A stretch of 64,000 nt of DNA from Cohnella panacarvi Gsoil 349 (GCF_000515335.1 NZ_KI911563.1:2714189-2778188), one strand, 5' to 3'; counted from the first letter of the stretch, positions 1-8,397 are shown. Notes: generated by a model from the sequence alone, not told the origin. Translations and numbers: made by a program.

Positions 1-625
1 GCTCCACGGGAACACAAGCCCAGTAGGTAAACCATTCATCTACGTAGTTATCGCTGTATTCACTGATCCCGTACATGTCGTAATTATTCATTCGATGCTT
101 GATCTCATTCATTCTTGGAATAAATTTCTGCCAAAGCTCGGGTATCTTATCGTCGGCCATTTTTGTTTCCACTTTCATCCCTACTACCTTGAATGAGTCC
201 CTAACAGTTACTCTTGGTTCCATAGGCATCCCTCCATAAAAATGTTGTATCCTTTCTTCAGAAATTACAGGCTCTTCCTTTAATTGTAACCGCCGTTTGG
301 CTTTCCGGTACTGACCGGGATTCATACCAAACATCTTTTTGAAGGCTCTTGTAAATGATTCCTGGGATTCAAATTGATAGTCTAGCGCAATTGCGAGAAT
401 TCCAGCCTGCGTTCCAAGCAAATCGTATGAAGCTTTTGTAAGCCTGCGCCTTCGAACATAATCTGCCAATGATTGCCCAACTAACGCTTGAAATATCCGG
501 TGAAAATGATATTTGGAGAACCCAGCTGCACCAGCAGCGTCTTCAAGCATAATCTCCTTATTCAAATTGCTTTCCACATATAGAATCGCTTTTTGAATAC
601 TCTCGGAATACTTCGTGTTTTCCAT
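1..625 (-). CDS. AraC-family transcriptional regulator with effector-binding domain, 3' end cut by window edge
   Basis: Reading the minus strand from the ATG at 625 gives an open frame to the window edge (208 codons). Residues 1-110 form two helix-turn-helix motifs of the AraC/XylS type (AAGAAGFSKYHFHRIFQ and then the second helix pair ending FKKMFGMNPGQYRK). From about residue 135 (PRVTVRDSFKVVGMKVET) it enters a GyrI-like/AraC effector-binding domain, as in Rob/SoxS-like multidrug regulators. The C-terminus lies outside the window. The start is supported by alignment of the first helix, although the Shine-Dalgarno signal (GAAAGGAATG just upstream) is only fair. It is a DNA-binding activator of unknown target. 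The gene is more AT-rich than the core genes further right. Confidence 0.9.
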   Translation of the reverse strand, partial: MENTKYSESIQKAILYVESNLNKEIMLEDAAGAAGFSKYHFHRIFQALVGQSLADYVRRRRLTKASYDLLGTQAGILAIALDYQFESQESFTRAFKKMFGMNPGQYRKAKRRLQLKEEPVISEERIQHFYGGMPMEPRVTVRDSFKVVGMKVETKMADDKIPELWQKFIPRMNEIKHRMNNYDMYGISEYSDNYVDEWFTYWACVPVE

Positions 626-860
626 TCCTTTCTCTACACTTGATATCCTTAATTATATAGTTTAGCTAGTTGAATGTTTTGATAATAATTGCGAACTATT
701 CGAGTAAGCAGGCTGATGAATGAGAAGGCAGAATAGGGCTGCAACGGCCTTCCTTCCGGCAATCCGTCACAGCCCTCAACATTTCTTACTCCATCCCAGA
801 CCAACCCAACAAGTTCCAATAATTCAATTAGAAAAGAAAAGCGATTTGTAACATGATTAG
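626..860. other. Intergenic, no gene seen apart from hairpin at 735-776
   Basis: There is no convincing reading frame. The stretch holds a GC-rich hairpin (listed separately) whose relative at 4564-4605 sits just behind a sulfurtransferase 3'-end remnant. At 786-815 the minus strand can be read as a short frame ending WSGME and a stop, which may be a fourth, very diverged copy of that gene end; this is weak. Confidence 0.5.
735..776 (-). terminator. Terminator-like hairpin, copy 1 of a repeated element
   Basis: Arms GGGCTGCAACGG (736-747) and CCGTCACAGCCC (764-775) pair with two mismatches. A close relative occurs at 4564-4605 with the same arm words. Copy 2 lies behind a sulfurtransferase 3' remnant on the minus strand and has a T-rich tail, so both are read here as copies of the terminator that once followed that gene. 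This copy has only a weak T tail. Confidence 0.5.
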
Positions 861-1484
861 GAGCAATCGGCCCGAGCCAAACACGGATTAAACTGCCATT
901 ATTCCGATGAAGAGATCTACGATGTCGTTGATACTATCGCCGAGCATGCAGAGACAACACTTGGAAATAAGGCCGATGATCTTTGGAAATTCCTTAATGA
1001 CCTCGCCTTCATAGGTAACACGCATGGCAACAGCAAAGGAAATATATTCGGAATCGGCAAGACTGTGATGGTATACCAGCCTACTCAGGACAAGAAGGAC
1101 GTATTTGGAAAAGAGGGCGAACGGAAAGCAGAAGTTCGTGGCCGGAGAGTGCTGCTGATTAAGATCCCCGATGCCATCCAAACGCTCCATAGCATGGGCA
1201 TAAAGAATAAGTACGACGAGAAGATGCTTATGCCGATTATTTTAAGTTACTTCCAGAACGCTCAAACAAATGATGGTGACGGGCTGGTACTCGCTCCGCA
1301 AGGCTATCGCGTTTCGGGCGGTCGGTATACGGTATTCGATTGGGAAGAGGTCAAGGAGATATTCGGCTTTGTGGAAGAGCTTCAAGCGGATGCAAATATG
1401 AAGCAGGTAGCGATCGATATTATTAACGGGTCAAAGCAAGATGAGAAGGATTTGGAAATACATGCTGCGGACGTAAAACATTAA
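861..1484 (+). pseudogene. 5'-truncated gene of unknown function
   Basis: The frame is open from just after a stop at 858 to the stop at 1484 and has protein-like composition throughout (for example SDEEIYDVVDTIAEHAE near 903). No start codon with a ribosome binding site is found at its head. The first possible start, GTG at 1065, lies inside well-conserved-looking sequence and lacks a good Shine-Dalgarno signal. I therefore read it as the 3' two-thirds of a gene cut at an island junction. The family is not recognised; the soluble, charged composition resembles phage or mobile-element proteins, but this is only an impression. Confidence 0.5.
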
Positions 1485-1662
1485 TCTGAACCGCTATCGT
1501 TTACAGCGTTTGATGAAATCTTTGGACAATAATGAATGATAAGCATGGGACAATAGGACGACTCGATTCGAGTCGTCTTAAATCTTTTTAACCATAAATT
1601 TGCCGATTGTTGTATGATAATGGAAGATATACTATTCACCATCCAGAGAGGGGATTGTTCAA

Positions 1663-2505
1663 ATGTCAATAAAAATAACCGAAGCACTATTTATCCGCGA
1701 AGGATATGAAAAGAAGGTTATCACCCCTCTCGATATGGATAAGCAAAAATACAAAGATATATATAGAGGATATTTATTTTGCCCGCATCCGGGATGTACT
1801 GCACACTTAGTACATGTCTCAGGAGATGTACAGGTAAGTCATTTTCGGACTTGGAGAAAAAGTAATAATCCAGAAGAGAATATTAAGAGCAAACATATTG
1901 TAGGATGCCCCAATAGTATAGAACAATCGGAATCCGACAAACAAAGAAGAAAGAATGATCCTAACTTTAAGTACCGTCTTTCGGATGAGCACATCAGTGC
2001 GGTCCTTAAAAGGGCCTATGATGCATTTCTTAAAGGCAATCATCCAAACTTATCAGGTGACAGTAAAAATAAAGGCAATAATGGTTCGGGCATTCCTTCA
2101 GATCTCCCTCCGACTGGTACTGCAGCCTTGTTCGGTGAGGGTGAAGAAATAACTCATGGAAGAGAGCCAAGAATACCGGTTAGATTCGTTGAAAATATCG
2201 ATGAAAAGGATTATGTGCAAGTTCGTTGTATAATCGGAGAAATTAGTAACATGCAAATCAAAGAAGACTATGCATATATCAATTTGAAATCAAAAAGCGG
2301 TATGCGAATAAAGATTCATTTTAATGAAAGCTTTGTAGTCAATAACAAGCCACAGTTTGGACAGAGCGTTATATGTTGTTGTATCGGCGAGGTTACTAAA
2401 GTTGAATCCGGCATTAATATTCGTCCTGATAGATACGTTGCTTTTAGTATTAACAATAAGAAACTCTATGCCATATATCATCATCTGCATGGGTTTGATA
2501 TCTAG
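1663..2505 (+). CDS. Zinc-finger / OB-like protein, partner of the downstream nuclease-like gene
   Basis: A 280-residue protein with ATG at 1663 and a GAGAGGGG ribosome binding site upstream. Residues 40-82 carry a metal-binding pattern (C40, C45, H60-F-R, then H78 and C82) that resembles the N-terminal zinc knuckle of CoiA-like and other nuclease-associated proteins. A low-complexity linker (about 135-160) leads to a C-terminal beta-rich domain (about 170-270) that looks OB-like. The stop at 2505 lies 11 bp before the next start, so the two genes form an operon. The function is inferred to be nucleic-acid recognition for the PD-(D/E)XK-like partner, in an accessory AT-rich module. No known defence family is recognised with confidence. 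Confidence 0.7.
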   Translation: MSIKITEALFIREGYEKKVITPLDMDKQKYKDIYRGYLFCPHPGCTAHLVHVSGDVQVSHFRTWRKSNNPEENIKSKHIVGCPNSIEQSESDKQRRKNDPNFKYRLSDEHISAVLKRAYDAFLKGNHPNLSGDSKNKGNNGSGIPSDLPPTGTAALFGEGEEITHGREPRIPVRFVENIDEKDYVQVRCIIGEISNMQIKEDYAYINLKSKSGMRIKIHFNESFVVNNKPQFGQSVICCCIGEVTKVESGINIRPDRYVAFSINNKKLYAIYHHLHGFDI

Positions 2506-2516
2506 GAGGTGCGACA

Positions 2517-3950
2517 ATGGCAATTTCAATAACGGATTATCTAAAAGTAGATAAAGAGAAGTTTGATCAAACAGGGGCGTTTGATTGCATTTTAAACGTA
2601 GACTCTAAGTTTTTTATTGACCCTCATTTATTAAAGACCTGTGAGGTAAGCGAGTTCGAGAACTCATATCAAAAAGTTAAGAAGAGATTTGAAGATATAC
2701 TGACTGTCCTTAAACACTCCAAGACTGTTGGAGATGTATTTTGGAATAAGGCGGAAAGTTTCTTTGATTTTCCTGAGGTAAAGGGACTATGCATTGGTTA
2801 TTCAAACAAAAGCACACAAGGAAGTGCTATCGGTCCCGTACTAAGACAAAATTTATTGGCAACTGCAAAAAGTATTATTGATGCCGGAACCACGGAGCCT
2901 GAAATATTTGAACTCGTAGGTTTATTGGAAAAGAATATAGGTCCCGACAGGATTAGCGATATTGTAGCTAACATAATATTAGGAGATATTTTGAGATACT
3001 CGTCTAGTATCTTGGAAAGTCTTGGCGTTGAAACTATCAGGCTTACGGTAAGAGACCAGTCATACTGCTCAGTCAAAAATCCACATAATAATGCACCTGT
3101 TTTGTTAGTTCCTAAAGTTATTTTGCGTGATCTCCCTATTGCATTTGAATGGAGCGATATTGATAGGGTTTGTTCACACAATAGTGAGTTAAGAGATAAG
3201 GTAAACAATATTATCGGTGATACTTGGAAACAAGCGACGAGTCAGAAGAAAGAATTATTAAAATCAGTTGTAATAGAAGAGCCGGAATTATTAAAAGATT
3301 TGATCACATTGTACAGAAATAAACCTTCGTCCATATATGATTTTGACACCGACCGTTCGGGACAAATTGCATGGTACGCAGCATCAAAGAAATATACCGG
3401 TGAGTTTCCTTTAAAGGATGTTCCTGAGGTAAAATCCCCGGCAGATCTTGTTGGTTTTATCAAAATAATTTGTGAAAAGTACAAGGATTTAATTGAAAAT
3501 AATGCACTTTCATCACTGTTGTACGAGAATAAGTATAAACCGAAGAAAGAGGAAGCAGCGCAAAAACTCTTCTTTGGAATTGCTGATGCATATTGTGAAG
3601 CTAACAATATCGATATAAGCAGGGAAGTTAACGGAGGCCGAGGACCAGTCGATTTTAAGTTCAGTAAAGGTTATACCAATAGAGTTGTAGTTGAAGCTAA
3701 ACTAACGACTAACAATCAACTATTGCATGGATTTGAGACCCAAATTAAAGAATATCAAAAAGCAGAGAAGACAACTGAAGGTATTTATTTGATAATTGAC
3801 GTTGTTGGTGGATCTATAAAAAGACTGAATGACCTGTATTCATTAGTAGCAAAGTTTAAGCAAGATGGGATGAGAATGCCGGAAGTGTACTATATCGACG
3901 CAAAACCTAAAGCCTCCGCTAGTGTTTATAACAGTACCGATGCTAGTTAA
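2517..3950 (+). CDS. PD-(D/E)XK nuclease-like protein, possible defence effector
   Basis: A 477-residue protein with ATG at 2517 behind a strong AGGAGGTG site. The C-terminal 140 residues carry the PD-(D/E)XK pattern: an upstream acidic helix (E345/E346), then GRGPVDF with D379, then VVVEAKL with E393 and K395, then a helix with Q409. The first 330 residues are predominantly helical and not recognised. It is coupled to the zinc-finger gene 11 bp upstream. The likely role is a DNA or RNA endonuclease of a two-gene defence or addiction module. The pairing with the 280-residue protein, the AT-rich composition and the location among other defence-like genes support this. The substrate is unknown, and the catalytic activity is inferred from motif residues only. 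Confidence 0.7.
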   Translation: MAISITDYLKVDKEKFDQTGAFDCILNVDSKFFIDPHLLKTCEVSEFENSYQKVKKRFEDILTVLKHSKTVGDVFWNKAESFFDFPEVKGLCIGYSNKSTQGSAIGPVLRQNLLATAKSIIDAGTTEPEIFELVGLLEKNIGPDRISDIVANIILGDILRYSSSILESLGVETIRLTVRDQSYCSVKNPHNNAPVLLVPKVILRDLPIAFEWSDIDRVCSHNSELRDKVNNIIGDTWKQATSQKKELLKSVVIEEPELLKDLITLYRNKPSSIYDFDTDRSGQIAWYAASKKYTGEFPLKDVPEVKSPADLVGFIKIICEKYKDLIENNALSSLLYENKYKPKKEEAAQKLFFGIADAYCEANNIDISREVNGGRGPVDFKFSKGYTNRVVVEAKLTTNNQLLHGFETQIKEYQKAEKTTEGIYLIIDVVGGSIKRLNDLYSLVAKFKQDGMRMPEVYYIDAKPKASASVYNSTDAS

Positions 3951-4563
3951 GGTTCCCGACCCTTCAACAGGAGGTAGCGGAGAAGTTGGACGAGCTTCTG
4001 ACGAGTGCAGCAACAGTCGTTCGTTCCTAGTCCTTTGTCACCATAAGCCAATCACCACCAAAATTCGTGGCAGTCACTTGGGCGCACCTTGCTCCGGTTG
4101 ACTGCCACTTGTTGTCACGGGGGTGGCAGCGAACTGGAACCGTCGCGAAGGAGCAGCAGAGCAATCTCTGTCACGTTGTCACCAGAAGATACCGACTGGA
4201 ACCGAACAACAAGGTAGTACAACAACAAATAGCTCGGAACCGAGGTTAGAAGGTGACAGCGTGACAAAAGTGAAGCTCGGAACCGCAGAGAAGGAGCAAG
4301 CGGAACTGCCACCACAGTGACAGAAGGTGACAGCTGGTGACAGAGGAGTGACAACAAGAGAAGAAGAATAAAAAATAATCAATGTTCTTGAAGCTAAGCG
4401 CTCCGCTTTTGACGTTACCGGGGATGTGGCTGAATCACTCTCTTGACCTTGTTACTCATTCAACAAGAACCTGACCCGACTACGGGGCTGTGGCTGGCTC
4501 CGTGGATCTTGCAACTGCTTTCGTCGACCTTTTGTTTACAAGCTGTTGACAAAAAGACGCAAA

Positions 4564-4605
4564 AGGGCTGCAACAGGCTACCAACTAGCAACCTGTCACA
4601 GCCCC
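4564..4605 (-). terminator. Terminator hairpin, copy 2, behind sulfurtransferase remnant
   Basis: Arms GGGCTGCAACAGG (4565-4577) and CCTGTCACAGCCC (4592-4604) form a long stem. On the minus strand it is followed by TTTTGCG and a run of five T. It lies 32 bp behind the stop of the sulfurtransferase remnant at 4637, the position expected for that gene's terminator. A related hairpin is at 735-776. Confidence 0.65.
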
Positions 4606-4636
4606 CAAACCCGCGTCCGACGCGGCCTCTCGGCTC

Positions 4637-4690
4637 TTACTCTTCTCCCGCCGCAATCGGATTCCCCTCATAACTAATCCAATCACTCCA
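4637..4690 (-). pseudogene. 3'-end remnant of a sulfurtransferase gene (copy c1)
   Basis: On the minus strand this reads WSDWISYEGNPIAAGEE and a stop. The intact sulfurtransferase gene ends with the same WSDWISY block (9560-9630 region). The DNA shares a 22-bp identical core (4669-4690 against 9607-9628) with further scattered identity. Upstream of the W codon only a few residues remain alignable, so the copy is a detached gene end rather than a whole pseudogene. Such detached 3' ends are typical of elements that integrate at the end of a gene and restore its reading frame. Confidence 0.75.
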
Positions 4691-5139
4691 ACTGTCGGAT
4701 TTCCTGTGAAAATGCCTTCAAGAAGTACATCGAGATAATGGAGAATACCGATCCGGTGAGTTGATCGTCGTTGTTTCATCAGGTCCATTGAGTACCGACC
4801 GGTGCTTTACTCCGGAAAGGGTGATGATCGGCAAGTGAAGCGTTAGCGCCATTGGTTTGTAACGCTGAGAATACGGTAGAGCGTACAGCCCCAAGGTTTC
4901 AAGTCCAGTTCACCGTGCCTTGTTGTTGACTCTCGTTGCTCCGTAGAGAAGGTGGAACCTCTGTGGTACCGGTGGTAGCGAAGTGCCCCTCCCCCCCTTA
5001 CCCCCGTCAGCGAGAGCCTACTGGCCCCCAAACATGAAGTACAATGCCACACGGAAGTTTGAGGCCTTTTTACGATGCATGCGCAGTGAAGGAAATAACC
5101 TTCAGTCTTACTCTGCAATATTGGAATCCGAATTGATAT

Positions 5140-7482
5140 TTAGCGTTCAAATATTGCATCAATTTCAGAGATATTTGAACTGTCTGATCTATCATAATCG
5201 CGTCTGTCTTCATAGTCATCATCTCTAAAAAAGGAGTCAATTACTTTTTCAATTTCACTTGAGTCTAGCTCAAAAGTTTTCGGAATTTTTATTATGCTTT
5301 TTATATCAACATTTAACATGTCTATCTTTTCATAGATCTCTTGTTCAACGTCCTCGACTATCTTTACTTCTAATTTTGAGACAATCACATCTAAGTCAAT
5401 ATGTCCGTCCTCTTCGTCATTAGTATAGTATGTTCTAGTACTTTCCTGAATTATTTTTCCCATATCATAGTTTTCGCAATAATTTGCTGCATCTATATTT
5501 CTAGCATAGTCTGATATCGCTTCATCCATTAAATCCTGGCACAATAACTTAAACCGTTCAGTATTTGCATTTCTTTTCATAAAGCTATCATTTAATAAGT
5601 TAATAGTAAGTATTAAATCATCTAGATCTAGATCTTTTAACAATTTATAAATGTTGTCTTCATCTTCAAAAAAATCAGATATGGAATAAAAATGATACAA
5701 TTCATCATCTAGTAAACACTCTAAAATCTCAATATGGGTTTTCCAATCTTTATCTGGATAACCATAGCAGTAACCCTTCTCTAAGTAGTTAAAAATATTT
5801 CCTTTATATGTAATTCTCTTTACTGTGTTTTCACAGATATGAGCTGCAATAAAATAATTCTTTTCAAATTCATTTCTAAATACTATATTATTTATTTTTT
5901 CACTTTCTAAATATTTTAAGTACACGCCTGGCAAATCGTTCTTTGCGTAACACCGTTCTATTTGAATGAAATAACAAATCGAACCTCGCACTTCATTTAA
6001 TTCAACTACATTTTTTGCAAATACGTTTTTTAAATAGTCATTTACCGAGGGGTTAATAACTCCGATTTGCCTAGTACCTTTATTGTCAAAAATACTAATG
6101 ATCGACTGATTTAATCGTGATATAACCAAATCAAAGTTATTTAACGTATGATCAATATCTTTCATTTTTAGTAAACGCATATTAAAACATTCTCTCATTA
6201 CACCATAATCTACATTAGTATCAGTTAAAGAATATAATATACTTAAAAAAGCCCTATCAACATTTTGAAGTCTTCGCTCAAATTCATTTTTCCAAATATC
6301 AGTTGGATTAGATAAATTATTAATAATATATTGAAAATACTTTTGTGGTAATACTTGATGATAGTTCGTAGCTAAAGTCACATGCTCAATTATACGAGGA
6401 GTATAGTTAGCATGTTGGACAATTTTTAAATAATTTTTATTTTCTCTAACGTTAGAGTAGTATTCTGGTGGTATGGCTTTAAAAATTAGATGGTTGTAAA
6501 AAATCCTCGATTTCTCAAGTAATGTAATTAGATTCATGTTAATAATATAGTTTCTTATTCTTCTTTCTTGAAAAAATTTATTAAAATCAATTGAACGTTC
6601 TTTGGCCTCGTTGAAAATAGTAATTCTTGAATTTAATATAAGCTTTTTGTTGGTTGTCAACTTAATGTACTTTATCAAAGACAGCAATTCATTTTCTTGG
6701 GTCTGCTTCATATTAAAATAATGCTGTCCCAAGCAGTCATCTAACAGCACTATTTCTTTACACTCTCTATCACTTGATAAAGATCTTTTTATATCCGTAA
6801 TATCTCCATTAGTCGAATATCTGACTCTGTATCCTTGTGAAGCATAAAATAGCACTAACATTTTAGACGTAATTGTTTTCCCAACTCCAGGTCCACCCGT
6901 AATCATTAATAATCCATGTTTATCTAGATGCTCAACACATTGTCCGTATACATTTGTCTGTACAAAAAACTTAGACTCTTCATCAATATCACTTAGAAGC
7001 GATTCGCAATCAATGAAAATATCTTGATTATATATTTCATTTAAAATGTTTGAAGCATATAGCCACAATTTATAATGTCGTCTTACTACATCATTATTTT
7101 CTTGCTGTTGAAGGAATTCATCTACTTCTTTTAGTGTGATAATATTCCTATCTGACTCCATGAAACCTGAAAACATTTCATATATTTCATTGATATTTCC
7201 TTCGGTAAGTTGCATGCCGCAACAAATATAATATTGTTTTGGATTCAACCTTTGAACCTTTTCAATTTCTTTTTTTAATGAACTACGAAGATTTGAAAAG
7301 CTACTTCCAATATAATGCTTAACCTGCACAATGATGTTATGTTTGTAAGTATCATCTGTTAGATCAACGCCACCATCTCTCCCTTTAGAAAACAACCGCA
7401 AACTTTTAGACAGCTTTTTCTCCATTACATCTTTACATAACGCTTCAAATTCGACATCGTTAAGATTGGAGTAATTAAACAT
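5140..7482 (-). CDS. Mrr-like nuclease / nSTAND3 NTPase fusion, probable anti-phage sensor
   Basis: A 780-residue protein with ATG at 7482 behind AAAGGTG. Residues 1-130 are a restriction-endonuclease-like (Mrr) domain with GRDGGVD (34-40) and QVK (53-55), the PD-(D/Q)XK active-site pattern. Residues 170-330 are a P-loop domain: Walker A GGPGVGKT (196-203) and Walker B with the LLDDCLGQ signature (246-253), typical of the nSTAND3 group. The remaining 450 residues are helical and probably sense the trigger. STAND NTPases with an effector nuclease, as in Avs proteins, oligomerise on binding a phage component and unleash the effector. That role here is inferred from architecture. The gene is strongly AT-rich, stands alone and is flanked by sulfurtransferase 3'-end remnants, which marks it as acquired cargo. 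Confidence 0.85.
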   Translation of the reverse strand: MFNYSNLNDVEFEALCKDVMEKKLSKSLRLFSKGRDGGVDLTDDTYKHNIIVQVKHYIGSSFSNLRSSLKKEIEKVQRLNPKQYYICCGMQLTEGNINEIYEMFSGFMESDRNIITLKEVDEFLQQQENNDVVRRHYKLWLYASNILNEIYNQDIFIDCESLLSDIDEESKFFVQTNVYGQCVEHLDKHGLLMITGGPGVGKTITSKMLVLFYASQGYRVRYSTNGDITDIKRSLSSDRECKEIVLLDDCLGQHYFNMKQTQENELLSLIKYIKLTTNKKLILNSRITIFNEAKERSIDFNKFFQERRIRNYIINMNLITLLEKSRIFYNHLIFKAIPPEYYSNVRENKNYLKIVQHANYTPRIIEHVTLATNYHQVLPQKYFQYIINNLSNPTDIWKNEFERRLQNVDRAFLSILYSLTDTNVDYGVMRECFNMRLLKMKDIDHTLNNFDLVISRLNQSIISIFDNKGTRQIGVINPSVNDYLKNVFAKNVVELNEVRGSICYFIQIERCYAKNDLPGVYLKYLESEKINNIVFRNEFEKNYFIAAHICENTVKRITYKGNIFNYLEKGYCYGYPDKDWKTHIEILECLLDDELYHFYSISDFFEDEDNIYKLLKDLDLDDLILTINLLNDSFMKRNANTERFKLLCQDLMDEAISDYARNIDAANYCENYDMGKIIQESTRTYYTNDEEDGHIDLDVIVSKLEVKIVEDVEQEIYEKIDMLNVDIKSIIKIPKTFELDSSEIEKVIDSFFRDDDYEDRRDYDRSDSSNISEIDAIFER

Positions 7483-8045
7483 ATTTTCACCTTTGTTTGA
7501 AATGAATAAGTTACATCAACGTCAAGTTTCCTTTTTGGCACCTACGGCCACTACTGTTAGTCCAATTTGATTTTTTGAACTACCTACTACCTTTATTCCA
7601 TTATTCGACATCCGTTTCTTCATATCCTTTACAATTTAGTACTCATAGAAGCAGTTTCAAAATAGATCTCAATAAGAATCATTATTGCTTAGAGCAAAAA
7701 ACAGAGCACGGTCACCTCACCGCGCTCATTTGGAATTCTGATATACTAAATATCACTTTTTCTCTACACCTGCTACTGTCACCGATTTTCCCCTCATATC
7801 AATCAAATCGCTCCAATCCGAAAATCTCGGCTTACGAGCGAACGCTCGATTGTACTTGTCGTGAAAGTATTTTTAGTAACAATCGTATATTACAGAGCAT
7901 CCCGAAGCATCCTCGCTTGCCATGCACCAAGTCCGAAAGCGCCCGTAGGACACGACTTCTCGGATCTCATTCTGTAGCAACGACCGCGTTAAAGACCACG
8001 TACTTTTATATTCATAATTAGTAAAATTAAAGCCTTTACTCTTTC
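7483..8045. other. Intergenic, holds second sulfurtransferase remnant, otherwise no gene
   Basis: A plus-strand frame spans part of this stretch but has no ribosome binding site and low-complexity content, so it is not called. The only recognisable item is the gene-end remnant at 7753-7845. Confidence 0.5.
7753..7845 (-). pseudogene. 3'-end remnant of a sulfurtransferase gene (copy c2, diverged)
   Basis: The minus strand reads WSDLIDMRGKSVTVAGVEKK and a stop (7815 down to 7753), preceded by a short stretch (RAFARKPRFSD) that aligns loosely with the AGFSKVKLYAGS block of the intact gene. The DNA TTGGAGCGATTTGATT matches TTGGAGTGATTGGATT of copy c1 with two differences, and the shared TATGAGGGG follows. 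It is a third version of the same gene end, lying between the NTPase module and the DUF3800 module. Confidence 0.6.
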
Positions 8046-8074
8046 TTGACTAAAGGCTAAGAATAATGTAAATT
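8046..8074 (+). promoter_or_regulatory. Putative sigma-A promoter of the structured RNA
   Basis: TTGACT (8046-8051), a 17-bp spacer and TAAATT (8069-8074) fit a vegetative promoter reading toward the tandem structured RNA. Transcription would begin near 8081. The -10 matches the consensus at four of six positions. Confidence 0.5.
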
Positions 8075-8076
8075 GG

Positions 8077-8098
8077 AATAAGAACAAACGTTCTTATT
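8077..8098 (+). promoter_or_regulatory. Perfect inverted repeat at the predicted transcription start
   Basis: AATAAGAAC, a 4-base loop (AAAC) and GTTCTTATT pair perfectly over 9 bp. It overlaps the predicted start point, so it can be either an operator for the RNA promoter or a 5' protective hairpin of the transcript. Confidence 0.5.
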
Positions 8099-8133
8099 GT
8101 ATCGTTTGTTGCTCCATTGCATATACTGTTACT

Positions 8134-8209
8134 GGTGCGGCAGGTCACATCTGAGCGTAAGCTCCTTCTATGTGGCAGCCTTCAGTTGAAGGCGGGCTCC
8201 TCCCGCACC
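8134..8209 (+). repeat. Structured RNA unit, copy 1
   Basis: 76 nt. Outer stem GGTGCGG (8134-8140) with CCGCACC (8203-8209), extended by AGG/CCT. Middle stem CACAT/ATGTG with inner hairpin GAGCGTAAGCTC. Third hairpin CCTTCA-GT-TGAAGG. Confidence 0.75.
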
Positions 8210-8225
8210 ACCCTACAGTTATTGG

Positions 8226-8251
8226 AAATGTCAACTAATTAGTTGACATTT
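8226..8251. repeat. 26-nt perfect palindrome in the linker between RNA units
   Basis: The arm AAATGTCAACTAA (8226-8238) is followed directly by its exact complement, with no loop. Flanking CTACAGTT and AACTGTGTAG extend the pairing. It contains a TTGACA word (8243-8248), so it could also be a second promoter element, but no good -10 follows. Confidence 0.6.
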
Positions 8252-8278
8252 AGATTACAACTGTGTAGTCTTTAAGTT

Positions 8279-8353
8279 AGGCGGCAGGTCACATCTGAGC
8301 GAAAGCTCCTTTTATGTGGCAGCACTCATTGTGAGTGTGGGATCCTCCCGCCT
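8279..8353 (+). repeat. Structured RNA unit, copy 2
   Basis: 75 nt with the same fold as copy 1. Outer stem AGGCGG (8279-8284) with CCGCCT (8348-8353), middle stem CACAT/ATGTG with GAGCGAAAGCTC, third hairpin CACTCA-TTG-TGAGTG. Stem positions covary with copy 1, while the segment from AGGTCACATCTGAGCG onward is nearly invariant. Confidence 0.75.
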
Positions 8354-8368
8354 CAACAAAAACAATAA

Positions 8369-8397
8369 AGCAGCCCTCGGAGGCTGCTCTTTTTTTT
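8369..8397 (+). terminator. Intrinsic terminator of the structured RNA
   Basis: AGCAGCC, loop CTCGGA, GGCTGCT followed by CTTTTTTTT. It overlaps the stop codon of the convergent DUF3800 gene and may serve both directions. Confidence 0.85.

Larger units (their letters stand above)
3951..5139. other. 1.2-kb gene-poor junction with remnants and GTGACA-rich segment
   Basis: No intact gene is supported. Directly after the nuclease-like gene, a 25-codon frame (about 3955-4029, plus strand, reading TLQQEVAEKLDELL) looks like the tail of a lost gene. Positions 4240-4355 are crowded with the word GTGACA or its complement, with short open frames in several phases but no start signals. From 4564 to 4740 come a hairpin and a sulfurtransferase 3' remnant (listed separately). 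The rest (4740-5139) shows nothing recognisable. Confidence 0.5.
8081..8397 (+). ncRNA. Tandem structured RNA beside DUF3800 gene
   Basis: Two copies of a folded unit (8134-8209 and 8279-8353) are joined by a linker with a 26-nt perfect palindrome and end in an intrinsic terminator. Each unit has an outer stem, a middle stem CACAT/ATGTG capped by GAGC-GNAA-GCTC, and a third hairpin. The two copies differ by compensating changes: the outer stem is GGTGCGG/CCGCACC in one and AGGCGG/CCGCCT in the other, and the third hairpin is CCTTCA/TGAAGG versus CACTCA/TGAGTG. The tetraloops (GTAA, GAAA) are of GNRA type only on the plus strand, which fixes the strand. Structured RNA motifs near DUF3800 genes are a known class (DUF3800 RNA motifs), and this probably belongs there or is a new relative. 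The function is unknown. Confidence 0.7.

Noticed and set aside
4067..4382. Several 60-80 codon frames on both strands
   Set aside because: They overlap one another, lack start signals and fall in the GTGACA-rich segment.
7575..8021. 148-codon plus-strand frame
   Set aside because: No ribosome binding site, Ser/Leu-rich composition, and it crosses a sulfurtransferase remnant read on the other strand.
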